From: Archangium gephyra
Lineage (GTDB): Bacteria > Myxococcota > Myxococcia > Myxococcales > Myxococcaceae
Length of the DNA stretch: 64,000 nt
Assembly: GCA_003243425.1 (NCBI GenBank)
Contig: QFQP01000024.1
Coordinates: forward strand, 1-64,000
Direction of reading: 5' to 3'
How positions within the stretch are numbered: the first letter of the stretch is position 1; each line of letters begins with the position of its first letter. Below are positions 34,789-43,545 of this stretch, piece after piece. Position numbers and translations under genes: made by a program. Below the pieces are notes generated by a model. The model ran no database searches. It was not told the DNA's origin and worked only from the letters and a program-made list of their open reading frames with translations.

Positions 34789-35643
34789 ATGAAACCGTTC
34801 GCAGGAGAGCCGCTGCAGGACGCGCCCGGGTCGCAGGCCGCGATGAAGCATCAGCCTGATTGTGGCGAGCAGAGCTACGAGGGCCGCGGCCGGCTGAAGG
34901 GGAAGACGGCCATCGTCACCGGTGGTGACAGTGGCATCGGCCGCGCGGTGGCGATTGCGTTCGCGCGTGAAGGCGCGCGCGTCGGCATTCTCTATTGGAA
35001 CGAAGACGAAGACGCCGCATCGCTGCAGGGCGTGCTCGAGAAGAGCGGGCACAGCCTCGAGCTGGAGCGCGCCGACCTCGCCGATGGCAAGGCCTCGGTC
35101 GAGGCCGTGAAGCGGTTGACCGACAAGCTCGGTGGCCGCGTCGACGTGCTGGTGAACAACGCCGGCATGCAGGGCAAGGCCGTCGACCGCTTCGAAGACA
35201 TCGACGATGAGCGGCTCGAGCGCACGTTCGCGGTCAACATCATCGCCATGTTCCGCATGGTGAAGGCCGTGCTGCCGACGATGAAGCGCGGCGCGAGCGT
35301 CATCAACGTCAGCTCGATTCAGGCGTACCAGCCGAAGGCGCAGATTCTCGATTACGCGACGACCAAGGGCGCCATCGTGACCTTCACCAAGGGCCTCGCG
35401 CAGGAGCTCATCGAGCGCGGCATTCGCGTGAACGCAGTCGCCCCCGGCCCGGTGTGGACACCCCTCATCGTGCAGTCGTTCGACAAGGAGAAGGTCGAGT
35501 CGTTCGGCGCCGACAACCCGTCGGGGCGCGCGGCGCAGCCCGTGGAGCTGGCGCCGGCGTTCGTGCTGCTCGCGTGCGAGGCCGAGAGCAGCTTCATCAA
35601 CGGCGAAGTGATTGGCGTCACGGGCGGAAAGCCGACGGGTTGA
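34789..35643 (+). CDS. general-stress-type short-chain dehydrogenase
   Basis: A 284-residue NAD(P)-dependent SDR with the nucleotide motif TGGDSGIG at 44-51, NNAG at 123-126, catalytic Ser near 175 and the YATTK motif with Tyr189 and Lys193. The long N-terminal lead (about 35 residues, containing GSQAAMKHQPDCGEQSYEG) is typical of the YhdF/glucose-dehydrogenase-like subfamily often induced by salt or desiccation. The ATG at 34789 begins that lead. Its end overlaps the glycosyltransferase remnant on the other strand. Confidence 0.93.
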   Translation: MKPFAGEPLQDAPGSQAAMKHQPDCGEQSYEGRGRLKGKTAIVTGGDSGIGRAVAIAFAREGARVGILYWNEDEDAASLQGVLEKSGHSLELERADLADGKASVEAVKRLTDKLGGRVDVLVNNAGMQGKAVDRFEDIDDERLERTFAVNIIAMFRMVKAVLPTMKRGASVINVSSIQAYQPKAQILDYATTKGAIVTFTKGLAQELIERGIRVNAVAPGPVWTPLIVQSFDKEKVESFGADNPSGRAAQPVELAPAFVLLACEAESSFINGEVIGVTGGKPTG

Positions 35644-36777
35644 TCAGCACCCACAAGAAGTAGTGGGGCGTGAACTCGTACGTCTGCTGCAGTCGGAAGC
35701 AGCGCTTCGCGGTACAGCGGCCCTTCGTAGTCGAACAACGGCTCGAACACTTCGCGCTGACCCGAGATGACGATGATGACGGAGGGGTCTCGCGCGAGCA
35801 CGTCTTCGTACGAGCGCCCCTTCGCCGCCGACAACGCGAACTGCGGATCATTCAGACCCCAGGTGTCGACCACCGACCACCCGAGTGGAAGGCGATGGCG
35901 CCGACGTCGAGCGCGGCCACCACGCGGCGACCGGCAACGACAGCCAGCGCGCCCTGGGAAGACGCGTGAACGCGGCGACGAGCGGCACGAAGAGCCACGG
36001 CCGCTCCCACGTGAAGAGCCGGAAGAACTCGAACGCTTCGGGCCAACCGGCCAGTCCGTTCGCTTCGGCGCCGAGCGCCTTCACGTAGAACGGCAGCGGC
36101 AGCAGGTGCCCGTACCAGAGCGCGCGGGTGACGAAGTACAGCGCGCCGGGCAGCACGTGGCCCAGCGTGACGGCGATGAGCAGCTCCCGGCGTCGTGGGG
36201 CGCGCGCGACGAGCATCACCACGCCCACGCCGACCACCAGGTTCGCTTCCGGCCGCGTGAGCCCCAACGCGAGGCCCAGCAACGCCCAGCGCCAGCGGTG
36301 CCCTTCGCCGTCGAGCAGCTTCAGTGTCTCCAACGACCACCACGCGAAGAGGAAGGTGGCCAGCGCGGTCTCCATGCCCGAGACCGCGTGGATGCTGGTC
36401 GGTGGGTGAAGAAGAAAGACGAAGGCCGTGAGCGCCGCCGCGAACCGGGAGCCCGCAAGCCGCCACGCCAACAGCGAGGCCGCGACTGCAGCGCCCACCA
36501 TGCACAGCACGCCGCCCACCTTCGCGAACAGCAACGGCTCGAGGTGCAGGAGGAACGGCGCTGCGAGCAGCACCGTCCACGAGAAGGAAGTGTAGCCCTC
36601 GACGGGCGGGCCTCCGGGGTTCCACGTGAGGCCGTGGCCACCGGTGAGGTTCTGCGCGTAGCGGAGGAAGATGAAGGTGTCGTCGACGGTGTAGGGCCAA
36701 TAGGCGAACACCAGCGCGACGAAGGTCGTCACGCCGGCGAGCACCAGCACCCACTCGACCACCGACGAACGCGTCAT
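35618..36777 (-). pseudogene. degraded GT39-like membrane glycosyltransferase
   Basis: The first about 260 codons read normally (MTRSSVVEWVLVLAGVTTF, then TVDDTFIFLRYAQNL and several membrane helices), matching the intact paralogue at 59719-61179. Near 35935-35960 the frame breaks and homology resumes in another frame (VVAALDVGAIAFHSG), then again near 35880 (VVDTWGLNDPQFAL, equivalent to DEWGLNDAAI in the paralogue), and again near 35695 (RLQQTYEFTPHYFLWVLIN). A segment is also missing. At least three lesions make it a pseudogene. Confidence 0.75.
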
Positions 36778-36864
36778 CTCGGGCGCTCGTAGGTCAGATC
36801 AACGCCTCGAGGAACGATGGAAAGGCACCCGGTCGCGCCCGCGAACGTCGACGTGATGAAGCGG

Positions 36865-37146
36865 TTACGGCACCACCGAGAAACAGTCCGAGGCGCAGGC
36901 GAACGTCGCCTTGGTGCACGAGCGCTCCTGAATGCAGGCCATGCACATGTCGGCCTTGCGGCGGAAATCGGCGCTCTCGCTGGCCTTGTTGCGGCACGAG
37001 GTGGCGCACGCGCTGGTGTCGTAGTCGCTGTCGAAGCACGACTTGTAGCGCTCGCAGATGCCGTTGCAGTCGATGGCGGTGTCGACCTTCTGAACCACGG
37101 CGCAGCCCGACAGCATGAAGAGAACGAGAGTGAGGGTTCGGAACAT
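36865..37146 (-). CDS. small cysteine-rich lipoprotein
   Basis: A 93-residue lipoprotein with lipobox LSGC and eleven further cysteines in a mature part of about 80 residues (patterns DCNGICERYKSCF, ACATSCR, MCMACIQERSC, ACASDC). Such density suggests a disulfide-stabilised extracytoplasmic domain. No family was recognised. It lies upstream of, and co-directional with, the broken glycosyltransferase. The 275 bases after its start (37147-37421) hold no evident gene. Confidence 0.75.
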   Translation of the reverse strand: MFRTLTLVLFMLSGCAVVQKVDTAIDCNGICERYKSCFDSDYDTSACATSCRNKASESADFRRKADMCMACIQERSCTKATFACASDCFSVVP

Positions 37147-37421
37147 GCGGCGCTTCTGTCACCGCTCGGCGCGCTCGTCATGATTCCAGCCGCGGGCCAG
37201 CTCGCGGCACCGACGGAGATGCGCGCCGCGGGCTCGAGCGGCGCCGACGTGGACAGGCGCGCCACCGTGAAGCGCCGTCGCGGGTGTTCGCCGTACGCAC
37301 GCTCCGCAGCGGGAATTCCGCGCGACACACATCAGCGACACCTGCCAACAGCCGCTCGTCTTCGTGCCCCCAGTGTCTTTCGCGCGGTCTAAGAAGCGCG
37401 CCCGATGCACGGAGAGACGAA

Positions 37422-38348
37422 GTGAGAGGCGTTCTGCTTGGCCCGCAGCAACTGAAGCAATCGCTCGGCGCCGCGGTGAAGGTGCTCGGCCGGGAAGGCC
37501 CCATCGCCCTGGTCACCTGCGGCTGGCAGGAGCGGGAAGATCAAGACGAGGAGCTCCCCGGCCTCTTCGGGCGCGAGTGCCGCAACTTGAAGTTGTACGA
37601 GCGCGGCGAGCAGGTCTTCCGGGAAGACCCTGACTTCGCGAAGGCGCACCGCGCGCGGCAGGACCAGCTCCGGCAGATTCAGGAGTACTACCGGCTGCGC
37701 CTGGAGCGCACGTTCGACGCGGCCATCGACATCGACCGCAAGGCCAGCGGCAGTGACATGGCCGCCGACGAGCTGCGGTTGTCGTTCGAGCAGATCCGCC
37801 GCATCGACGCCGAACACCTCGACCGGGTCACCGCGCTGCGCGAGGCCTACGAAGTGCAAACCCGGCCGCTGGAACGCGCGTCGGTGGTCAAGCACCGCAG
37901 GGAAATCGAAGCGGTCCTCGCCGGCTGCGGCACGCTGGCCATCGCCGGCGGTCACGTGGCGGTGTTGCTCAACCGCCTGCGCATGTTCGGCATCAAGGAG
38001 CTGCTCGGCGACCACCACCTCATCGCCTGGAGCGGCGGCGCCATGGTCACCGGCGGCCGCGTGGTGCTGTTCCACGAAGCGCCACCGGAAGGGCAGGGCA
38101 TCTCGGAGGTGCTGGAGCTGGGCCTGCAACTGCACACCGGCGTGCTGCCGCTGCCCAACCCCAAGCTGCGCCTCAAGTTGGACTCCACGTTCCGCGTGGG
38201 GTGGATGAGCCGTCGTCACGCGCCGCTCAAGTGCGTGGCCTTCGACCAGGGCGAGTTCGTCAGCTTCGACGGTGACAGGTGGTTCGGCGCCGAAGGCACG
38301 GTGCAGTTGATGGAGAACGGCACGGTTCGCGCGGGGTGGACGTCATGA
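37422..38348 (+). CDS. peptidase S51/class-I amidotransferase-like protein
   Basis: A 308-residue protein starting at a GTG with GGAGAG ribosome site. A C-terminal half with LAIAGGHVAVLLNRLRMFG and the turn IAWSGGAMVTGGRVVLFHE resembles the nucleophile elbow of peptidase S51 (cyanophycinase/dipeptidase E) and related folds, with Ser as candidate nucleophile. The N-terminal half is helical and unfamiliar. It overlaps the downstream esterase gene by 4 bases (ATGA), so they form an operon. Activity not proven from sequence. Confidence 0.72.
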   Translation: MRGVLLGPQQLKQSLGAAVKVLGREGPIALVTCGWQEREDQDEELPGLFGRECRNLKLYERGEQVFREDPDFAKAHRARQDQLRQIQEYYRLRLERTFDAAIDIDRKASGSDMAADELRLSFEQIRRIDAEHLDRVTALREAYEVQTRPLERASVVKHRREIEAVLAGCGTLAIAGGHVAVLLNRLRMFGIKELLGDHHLIAWSGGAMVTGGRVVLFHEAPPEGQGISEVLELGLQLHTGVLPLPNPKLRLKLDSTFRVGWMSRRHAPLKCVAFDQGEFVSFDGDRWFGAEGTVQLMENGTVRAGWTS

Positions 38349-39487
38349 GCGAACTTGCCATCGACACCTTCAAGGCCGGCCCCCGCGACGCCGCCGCCAT
38401 CGAAGCGTTCATGCGCGCGCAGCCCGCGTTCCCCATCGTGGAAGGCGCGAAGGTCACGTTCCTCTTTCACGGTGACGCCGAAGGCGTGCACTTGAAGAGC
38501 TGGGTGTACGGCCTGCCCAACTCGCAGCCGCTCCACCGCGTCGAGAACACCAACGTGTGGCACCTCACGCTCGACATCCCGAAGAAGTCGCGCGTCGAAT
38601 ACAAGTTCGAGGTGGTCCGCAACGGCCACGGCCAGTGGATCCTCGACCCGCTCAACCCGCACCACGCCACCGACCCGTTCGGCGCCAACTCGGTGGTGCA
38701 CGGCGAGGGCTACGTCGTGCCGGAGTGGACGCAGCAGGACCCCGACGCGCGGCCGGGCGTGCTGACGCCGTGGGTGGTCAAGAGCAAGGCCTTCAACGAC
38801 ACGCGCGAGTTCCTCGTCTACCTGCCGGCGCGGTTCCGCAAGTCGCGGCGCTACCCGCTCATCTTCGTGCACGACGGGCCTGACTACGTGCGCTTCGCCA
38901 ACCTGAAGACGGTGCTCGACAACCTGATTCACCGCCTGGAAATCCCCGACGTCATCGTGGCCTTGTCGGGCTCGCCCAACCGCATCGGCGAGTACGCCAA
39001 CGACGAACGCCACGCGCGCTTCGTCACCGAAGAGGTGTTCCCCGACATGGAGAAGCGGTTGCCGCTGCTGGGCACGCCGCGCGGCCGTTGCCTCATGGGC
39101 GCGTCGTTCGGCGGCGTGGCGTCATTGTCGACGGCGGTGCGCTACCCGGGCTTCTACGGCCGGCTGCTGCTGCAGTCGGGCTCGTTCGCGTTCAGCGACA
39201 TCGGCCAGCAGAACAAGCGCGGGCCGGCGTTCGACCCGGTGGTGAAGTTCATGAACAAGTTCCGCGAGAACCCCACCATGGTCGCGGAAAAGGCGTTCAT
39301 CTCGTGCGGCATGCACGAGTCGCTCATCTACGAGAACCGCTCGCTGGTGCCGATGCTCCAGGCCACCGAAATGGAGCTGCGCTACGTGGAAGCGCGCGAC
39401 GGTCACAACTGGGAGAACTGGCGCGACCGGCTGCGTGAGGGCCTGGCGTGGCTGTACCCGGGCCCGTTGCGCATGGTCTACGAGTGA
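38345..39487 (+). CDS. enterochelin-esterase-like alpha/beta hydrolase with N-terminal E-set domain
   Basis: A 380-residue esterase of the Fes/esterase-D type. Residues about 35-130 form an E-set/CBM48-like beta domain (FLFHGDAEGVHLKSWVYG), the remainder an alpha/beta hydrolase with PLIFVHDGPDYV and nucleophile motif LMGASFGG, then ISCGMHESLIYE and a late His in RDGHNWENW. Natural substrates may be trilactone siderophores or glycan esters. It is coupled by a 4-base overlap to the S51-like gene. Confidence 0.9.
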   Translation: MSELAIDTFKAGPRDAAAIEAFMRAQPAFPIVEGAKVTFLFHGDAEGVHLKSWVYGLPNSQPLHRVENTNVWHLTLDIPKKSRVEYKFEVVRNGHGQWILDPLNPHHATDPFGANSVVHGEGYVVPEWTQQDPDARPGVLTPWVVKSKAFNDTREFLVYLPARFRKSRRYPLIFVHDGPDYVRFANLKTVLDNLIHRLEIPDVIVALSGSPNRIGEYANDERHARFVTEEVFPDMEKRLPLLGTPRGRCLMGASFGGVASLSTAVRYPGFYGRLLLQSGSFAFSDIGQQNKRGPAFDPVVKFMNKFRENPTMVAEKAFISCGMHESLIYENRSLVPMLQATEMELRYVEARDGHNWENWRDRLREGLAWLYPGPLRMVYE

Positions 39488-39512
39488 GCCGGCTGGAGCG
39501 CGGTCAGCGACC

Positions 39513-39533
39513 GCCCGAGCCGTGACCTCGGGC
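39513..39533. terminator. hairpin after esterase operon
   Basis: GCCCGAG-CCGTGAC-CTCGGGC, perfect 7-base arms with 7-base loop, 25 bases after the esterase stop. There is no T run, so it may be a rho-dependent pause site or RNA-stabilising hairpin. Confidence 0.45.
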
Positions 39534-39681
39534 AGCGCGTGGCGTCGCTCGCCATCTCGATGAGGAAGACCGCGCTGCGCTTCATGAACGCAGCGCGCGA
39601 GGCGCGGGTGACGGACCCGTGCGCCGCTGCAATGAGGGCTGCAAAAACGTCGCCTTCCGGCGCTGCTGCAGCCGCCACGCT

Positions 39682-40365
39682 TCAGAACGCCGCGCCGACC
39701 ATGAACGACCCGCCGTAGCGCTGCACGCCGAGCAGCGTCGTTTCACCCGCGAGTTGAAAGAACAGGTGGTTCAGCTGCACGCGCGCGCCGGCGCGCACCC
39801 CGAGCCCGAACGACGTGCCCGCGTAGGTCGCCTTCGCGCCGTCGATCATCACCTGCGTGGTCATGAACTGAACGTCACCCAGCGCGTCGACGAAGCCGGT
39901 CACCCGCTCGAAGGGCACCTCGAAGCCGATGCCGGTGCGCAGGTCCCACAGCTTCATCGACCGCACCAGCACCTCGTGTTGCGTGCCGCCGAGGTCGACC
40001 GTCGACACCGTGTCGCTCGGCCGGAAGTTCGCGAATGGGAACCGCGCGCCCAGCGTGAAGCGCGCGTAGCTCGAGACCGCGCGCACCTCGAACATCGGCC
40101 CCGAGACGATGGCGCCCGCGGAGGGCCTGCCCAGAAACGGGTCGGTGATGCGCCCGGCCACCGAGGCGTTGCCCTCCGCGGACTTTAGCTCCAGCGCCCG
40201 CTGGGTCTCGTCGGTCCATTGGCCGAGGTAGCCGAAGCTGAACTCCATGTGACTGCGTCGGTAGACCTTCAGGGCCTGCGCCGCTTCTTCCCGGTCGCGG
40301 CAGTCACCGTCTTCGTACGCGCACGTCGTCGCCAGCGTCATCGCGAGCAGCAGGGGGAGGGTCAT
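39682..40365 (-). CDS. outer-membrane beta-barrel-like secreted protein
   Basis: A 227-residue protein with a signal peptide (about 1-18) and a mature region of alternating strands ending in Phe (SFMVGAAF), as in outer-membrane barrels. A Cys-rich N-terminus (CAYEDGDC) lies just after cleavage. ATG 40365 is chosen because it begins the signal; 20 upstream codons look non-homologous. Function unknown. It diverges from the ferredoxin reductase gene across about 200 bases. Confidence 0.75.
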   Translation of the reverse strand: MTLPLLLAMTLATTCAYEDGDCRDREEAAQALKVYRRSHMEFSFGYLGQWTDETQRALELKSAEGNASVAGRITDPFLGRPSAGAIVSGPMFEVRAVSSYARFTLGARFPFANFRPSDTVSTVDLGGTQHEVLVRSMKLWDLRTGIGFEVPFERVTGFVDALGDVQFMTTQVMIDGAKATYAGTSFGLGVRAGARVQLNHLFFQLAGETTLLGVQRYGGSFMVGAAF

Positions 40366-40568
40366 GCGTCGGCACCACAGCAACGCGTGCGCCAGCGAAC
40401 CTTCCGAGCGCGGTGACACCCGCATGACGGGGGAAACCTGCGCAGCGCAGCTTTCTGCGCTGCTCGATGCAGCAGTTGAACCTCACCCCCCGATGAGCGG
40501 GCCTGACCGTCTTTCGTCGCGGTGGTTGCGAAAGCCCCTGACTCGTTGCAGAGGAGCCTCCTCGAGTC

Positions 40569-41345
40569 ATGGCAGCGCAATACACCGAAGAACGCGTGCT
40601 CGCGGTTCACCACTGGTCAGACCGGCTCTTCAGCCTCACGACCACGCGCAGCGATGGGTTCCGTTTTCAGAACGGGCAGTTCGTGATGATGGGCCTGCTG
40701 GTCGACGGCAAGCCGCTCACGCGCGCCTACTCGATGGCCAGCGCCAACTACGACGAGACGCTCGAGTTCTATTCCATCAAGGTGCCCAACGGCCCGCTCA
40801 CCTCGAGGCTGCAGCACGTGCAGGTCGGCGACACCGTGCTGGTCGGCACCAAGGCCGTCGGCACGCTGCACATTCACAACCTCAAGCCCGGCAAGCGGCT
40901 GTGGCTGCTCGGCACCGGCACCGGCCTGGCGCCGTTTCTTTCCGTGGTGAAAGACCCCGACGTCTGGGAGCGCTACGAGAAGGTCATCGTGGTGCACGGC
41001 TGCCGGAACGTGTGCGACCTGTCGTACGCGGAGTTCTTCGAGAAGGGCCTGCCCAACCACGAGTACTTCGGTGAGCAGGCCCGGCAGAAGCTCATCTATT
41101 TCCCCACCGTGACGCGCGAAGCGTTCCGCAACTGCGGGCGCATCACCGACATGATCCGCGACGGTCGCCTCGCGAAGGTGGTCGGGCTCGACGCGCTGTC
41201 ACCCGCGGAAGACCGCGTGATGATCTGCGGCAGCAACGAGATGATCAAAGAGACCATGCACCTGTTCGAAGAACGGGGCTTCGTCGAGGGCGACACCCAC
41301 GAGCAGGGCGACTTCCTCATCGAGAAGGCCTTCGTCTCGAAGTGA
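40569..41345 (+). CDS. fpr: ferredoxin-NADP reductase
   Basis: A 258-residue flavoprotein that transfers electrons between NADPH and ferredoxin or flavodoxin. FAD motif RAYSMAS near 54-60, NADP pyrophosphate loop GTGTGLAPFLSV near 116-127, and the C-terminal MICGSNEMIKE motif near 221-231 are all present, and the C-terminus is the E. coli Fpr-like short type. It may supply electrons to the P450 encoded nearby at 42137 (inference). A GGAG ribosome site precedes the ATG. Confidence 0.95.
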   Translation: MAAQYTEERVLAVHHWSDRLFSLTTTRSDGFRFQNGQFVMMGLLVDGKPLTRAYSMASANYDETLEFYSIKVPNGPLTSRLQHVQVGDTVLVGTKAVGTLHIHNLKPGKRLWLLGTGTGLAPFLSVVKDPDVWERYEKVIVVHGCRNVCDLSYAEFFEKGLPNHEYFGEQARQKLIYFPTVTREAFRNCGRITDMIRDGRLAKVVGLDALSPAEDRVMICGSNEMIKETMHLFEERGFVEGDTHEQGDFLIEKAFVSK

Positions 41346-41437
41346 CCCGGCCGTCGCAACAAGTCGGAAAAGAAGTGGTTGCGCAGGAGCGGCCTGACGA
41401 GGGTCCATAGAAACGCGAGACGTCCGTCTCAGCTCTC

Positions 41438-42136
41438 ATGCGCACTTCCTGGTTCGTCGTCTCGAGTTCGTTGGTGGTGTTGTCTGCGTGTGGTGGTGGA
41501 GGCGCCGGCAACCTCAAGAAGACCGCCGCCGTCGACCTCAACTGCACGCCGAAGCAGATTGAAGTCGAGCAGCTGCAGAAGGCGCGCAACGGCATCATCT
41601 ACCAGGCCAACGGCTGCGGCCGCACCGCGCAGTACAGCGTGGTGAAGAAGACGGTGACCCGCACTTCGGAGATCACCGACTACACGCCGCCGCCGCCTCC
41701 GGAGCGCCCCGTCGAGACCGCGACGCCGGCGCCCGCAGCCGCACCGCCGCCGCAACAGCAGGGTGGTTTCACGCCGGAGCAACAGGCCGCGTTCTTCGCC
41801 GCGCACGACGCGCGCATGGACGCGATGAAGCAGAACCAGCAGCAGTTCTTCGCGGGCAATGGAGCGCAGCAGCAACCGCCGCCTCCGCCGCCCGCGACGC
41901 AGAGCGCGCCTGCTCCTGCACCCGTCGCCACGCAGCGCTCGAATGAGGAGGTCGGCTGGGTGTGCGTGAACGGCGACTTCTTCACCTGCCCCACGGTCGC
42001 TTCCACCACCGCGCTCGCCGGCTACGCGAAGTGCCGCATGACCTGCATGATGGGCGGCAGCTGCAAGAGCTGCGTGGTCGGCGAAGGCGAGAAGTGCGAC
42101 CGCGTGCCGTCGCGCGACAACGAGTGCAAGAAGTAG
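41438..42136 (+). CDS. Pro/Gln-rich lipoprotein with C-terminal Cys domain
   Basis: A 232-residue lipoprotein: lipobox LSAC (Cys18), a short globular piece (about 25-80 with CTPKQIEVEQL), a Pro/Gln/Ala-rich disordered linker (about 82-165) and a small Cys-rich end (eight cysteines, including CRMTCMMGGSCKSC). The linker suggests a spacer between outer membrane and target. No family recognised. Converges with the P450 gene with no gap. Confidence 0.75.
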   Translation: MRTSWFVVSSSLVVLSACGGGGAGNLKKTAAVDLNCTPKQIEVEQLQKARNGIIYQANGCGRTAQYSVVKKTVTRTSEITDYTPPPPPERPVETATPAPAAAPPPQQQGGFTPEQQAAFFAAHDARMDAMKQNQQQFFAGNGAQQQPPPPPPATQSAPAPAPVATQRSNEEVGWVCVNGDFFTCPTVASTTALAGYAKCRMTCMMGGSCKSCVVGEGEKCDRVPSRDNECKK

Positions 42137-43489
42137 TCAGCGTCGCGGCGTGAGCGTGACGAAGACCTCGCGGTCGGGCCGCACGGTCACCATCGTCACC
42201 GGCTTCACGTCGTGCACGGTGCGGTCAATCTCGAGGTCGAAGCGCCTGACGAGCTGCGCCAGCAGCACCACCGTCTCGACCAGCGAGAACGTGTTGCCGA
42301 TGCACGCCCGTTGGCCCGCGCTGAAGGGCGTGTAGCTCCACGGGTGACGGCCCGCGCTGCGCTCCGGCGAGAAGCGCGACGGGTCGAACTTCGCAGGCTC
42401 GTCCCAGAAGTCGGGGTGCCGGTGCGCGCCGTAGAAGAACGGCATCACCACGTCGCCGGCCTTCACCTGAAAGCCCATCACGTCGTCGTCGGCCACCGCG
42501 TTGCGCGCGGTCATCGCCACCGGGCCACGCAACCGCAGCGTCTCGTCGACCACCTGCCGCAGGTACGGGAGCTTCGGGTAGTCCTCGAAGGTCGGCTCGC
42601 GCTCGCCGAGCACACGGTCGACCTCTTCGCGCATGGCCTCGAGCACGTCGGTGCGCCCTTCGAGCAGCGTGAAGAGCCACGTCAACGTGAGCGCCGTGGT
42701 CTCGTGACCGGCCACGAAGAGCGTGAACACCTCGTCGCGCAGCTCCTGGTCGGTCAGCGGCTGCTGCGTCTCGGCGTCGACGCTGTGGGTCAGCATCGAG
42801 AGCAGCGTGCCGTCGCCGGCCTCGCGTTTCCGGCCCGCGGCGATGACGCGGTAGATGGCGCCCTCTACTTCCGACATCGTGCGGTGGAACTTGCGGTTGC
42901 CGGGCGTGGGCACCCAGCGCGGCAGCACGAAGCCGTTGCCCTGCTGGCTGACCAGCTCGAGTGACGCCCCGAGCGCTTCGTACGAGATGTCGGCCTCGCC
43001 GAGCAGCTCCTTGCCGAAGAGCGCCACCGTCACCACGTCGAGCGTGAGCTTCACCATCTCGCGGTGCACGTCGATGCGGAACGGCTTCGCGCCATTGGCC
43101 TCGCGCAGGCGGTCGAAGTGCGCGCGCCCGGTGTCGGCCATGGCCTGCGTCAGCTTGCCGAGCGCCGAGCGGTGGAACGCGGGGTTCATCAACGTGCGGC
43201 GCGCCTTCCACGCGTCGCCTTCGAGGGCCAGCACGCCGTTGCCGATGATGCGGCGCACGCCGTCGTAGGTGGAGCCCTTCACGTAGTTCTTCGCGTTGCC
43301 CGCGAGCACCCGCTTGATGGCCTCGGGGTGCGAGAACACGACGGTGTGGAAGCCCACGTCGAGCGCAAAGGTGTCGCCCAGCCGCGCCCGCGCGTCGTCG
43401 AGCACCTGCAGCATGCCTTCGTTGCGGACGCGCGGCAGGTGACCCAGCAAAGGCCACGCCGGAGGAGAAGGCGGTCGGAGAGCGCTCAT
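42137..43489 (-). CDS. cytochrome P450
   Basis: A 450-residue heme monooxygenase. The I-helix oxygen motif AGHETT, the K-helix ETLR motif and the heme-binding loop FSAGQRACIG (thiolate Cys near 396) are intact. CYP110/CYP102-like fatty-acid or terpene hydroxylases have similar sequence features, but the substrate cannot be assigned. Its ATG lies 3 bases after a palindrome on the coding strand and 57 bases after the TetR gene, suggesting TetR control. It is the last gene of a leftward train beginning with an ATP-grasp ligase. Confidence 0.95.
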   Translation of the reverse strand: MSALRPPSPPAWPLLGHLPRVRNEGMLQVLDDARARLGDTFALDVGFHTVVFSHPEAIKRVLAGNAKNYVKGSTYDGVRRIIGNGVLALEGDAWKARRTLMNPAFHRSALGKLTQAMADTGRAHFDRLREANGAKPFRIDVHREMVKLTLDVVTVALFGKELLGEADISYEALGASLELVSQQGNGFVLPRWVPTPGNRKFHRTMSEVEGAIYRVIAAGRKREAGDGTLLSMLTHSVDAETQQPLTDQELRDEVFTLFVAGHETTALTLTWLFTLLEGRTDVLEAMREEVDRVLGEREPTFEDYPKLPYLRQVVDETLRLRGPVAMTARNAVADDDVMGFQVKAGDVVMPFFYGAHRHPDFWDEPAKFDPSRFSPERSAGRHPWSYTPFSAGQRACIGNTFSLVETVVLLAQLVRRFDLEIDRTVHDVKPVTMVTVRPDREVFVTLTPRR

Positions 43490-43491
43490 GA

Positions 43492-43507
43492 CTTACCGGA
43501 TGGTAAG
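43492..43507. promoter_or_regulatory. palindromic operator at P450 start
   Basis: CTTACC-GGAT-GGTAAG, perfect 6-base arms, just upstream of the P450 start codon and downstream of the TetR gene. The form is typical of TetR-family operators, so the adjacent TetR protein is the natural candidate to bind it. Confidence 0.6.
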
Positions 43508-43545
43508 GTTCTGATTGCCAGTCGACAAGTCGACGTTCGCGGCGG

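Noticed and set aside
39478..39678. A 66-codon minus-strand frame after the esterase gene.
   Set aside because: No convincing ribosome site, overlaps the esterase end and lacks recognisable features; it could be a remnant.
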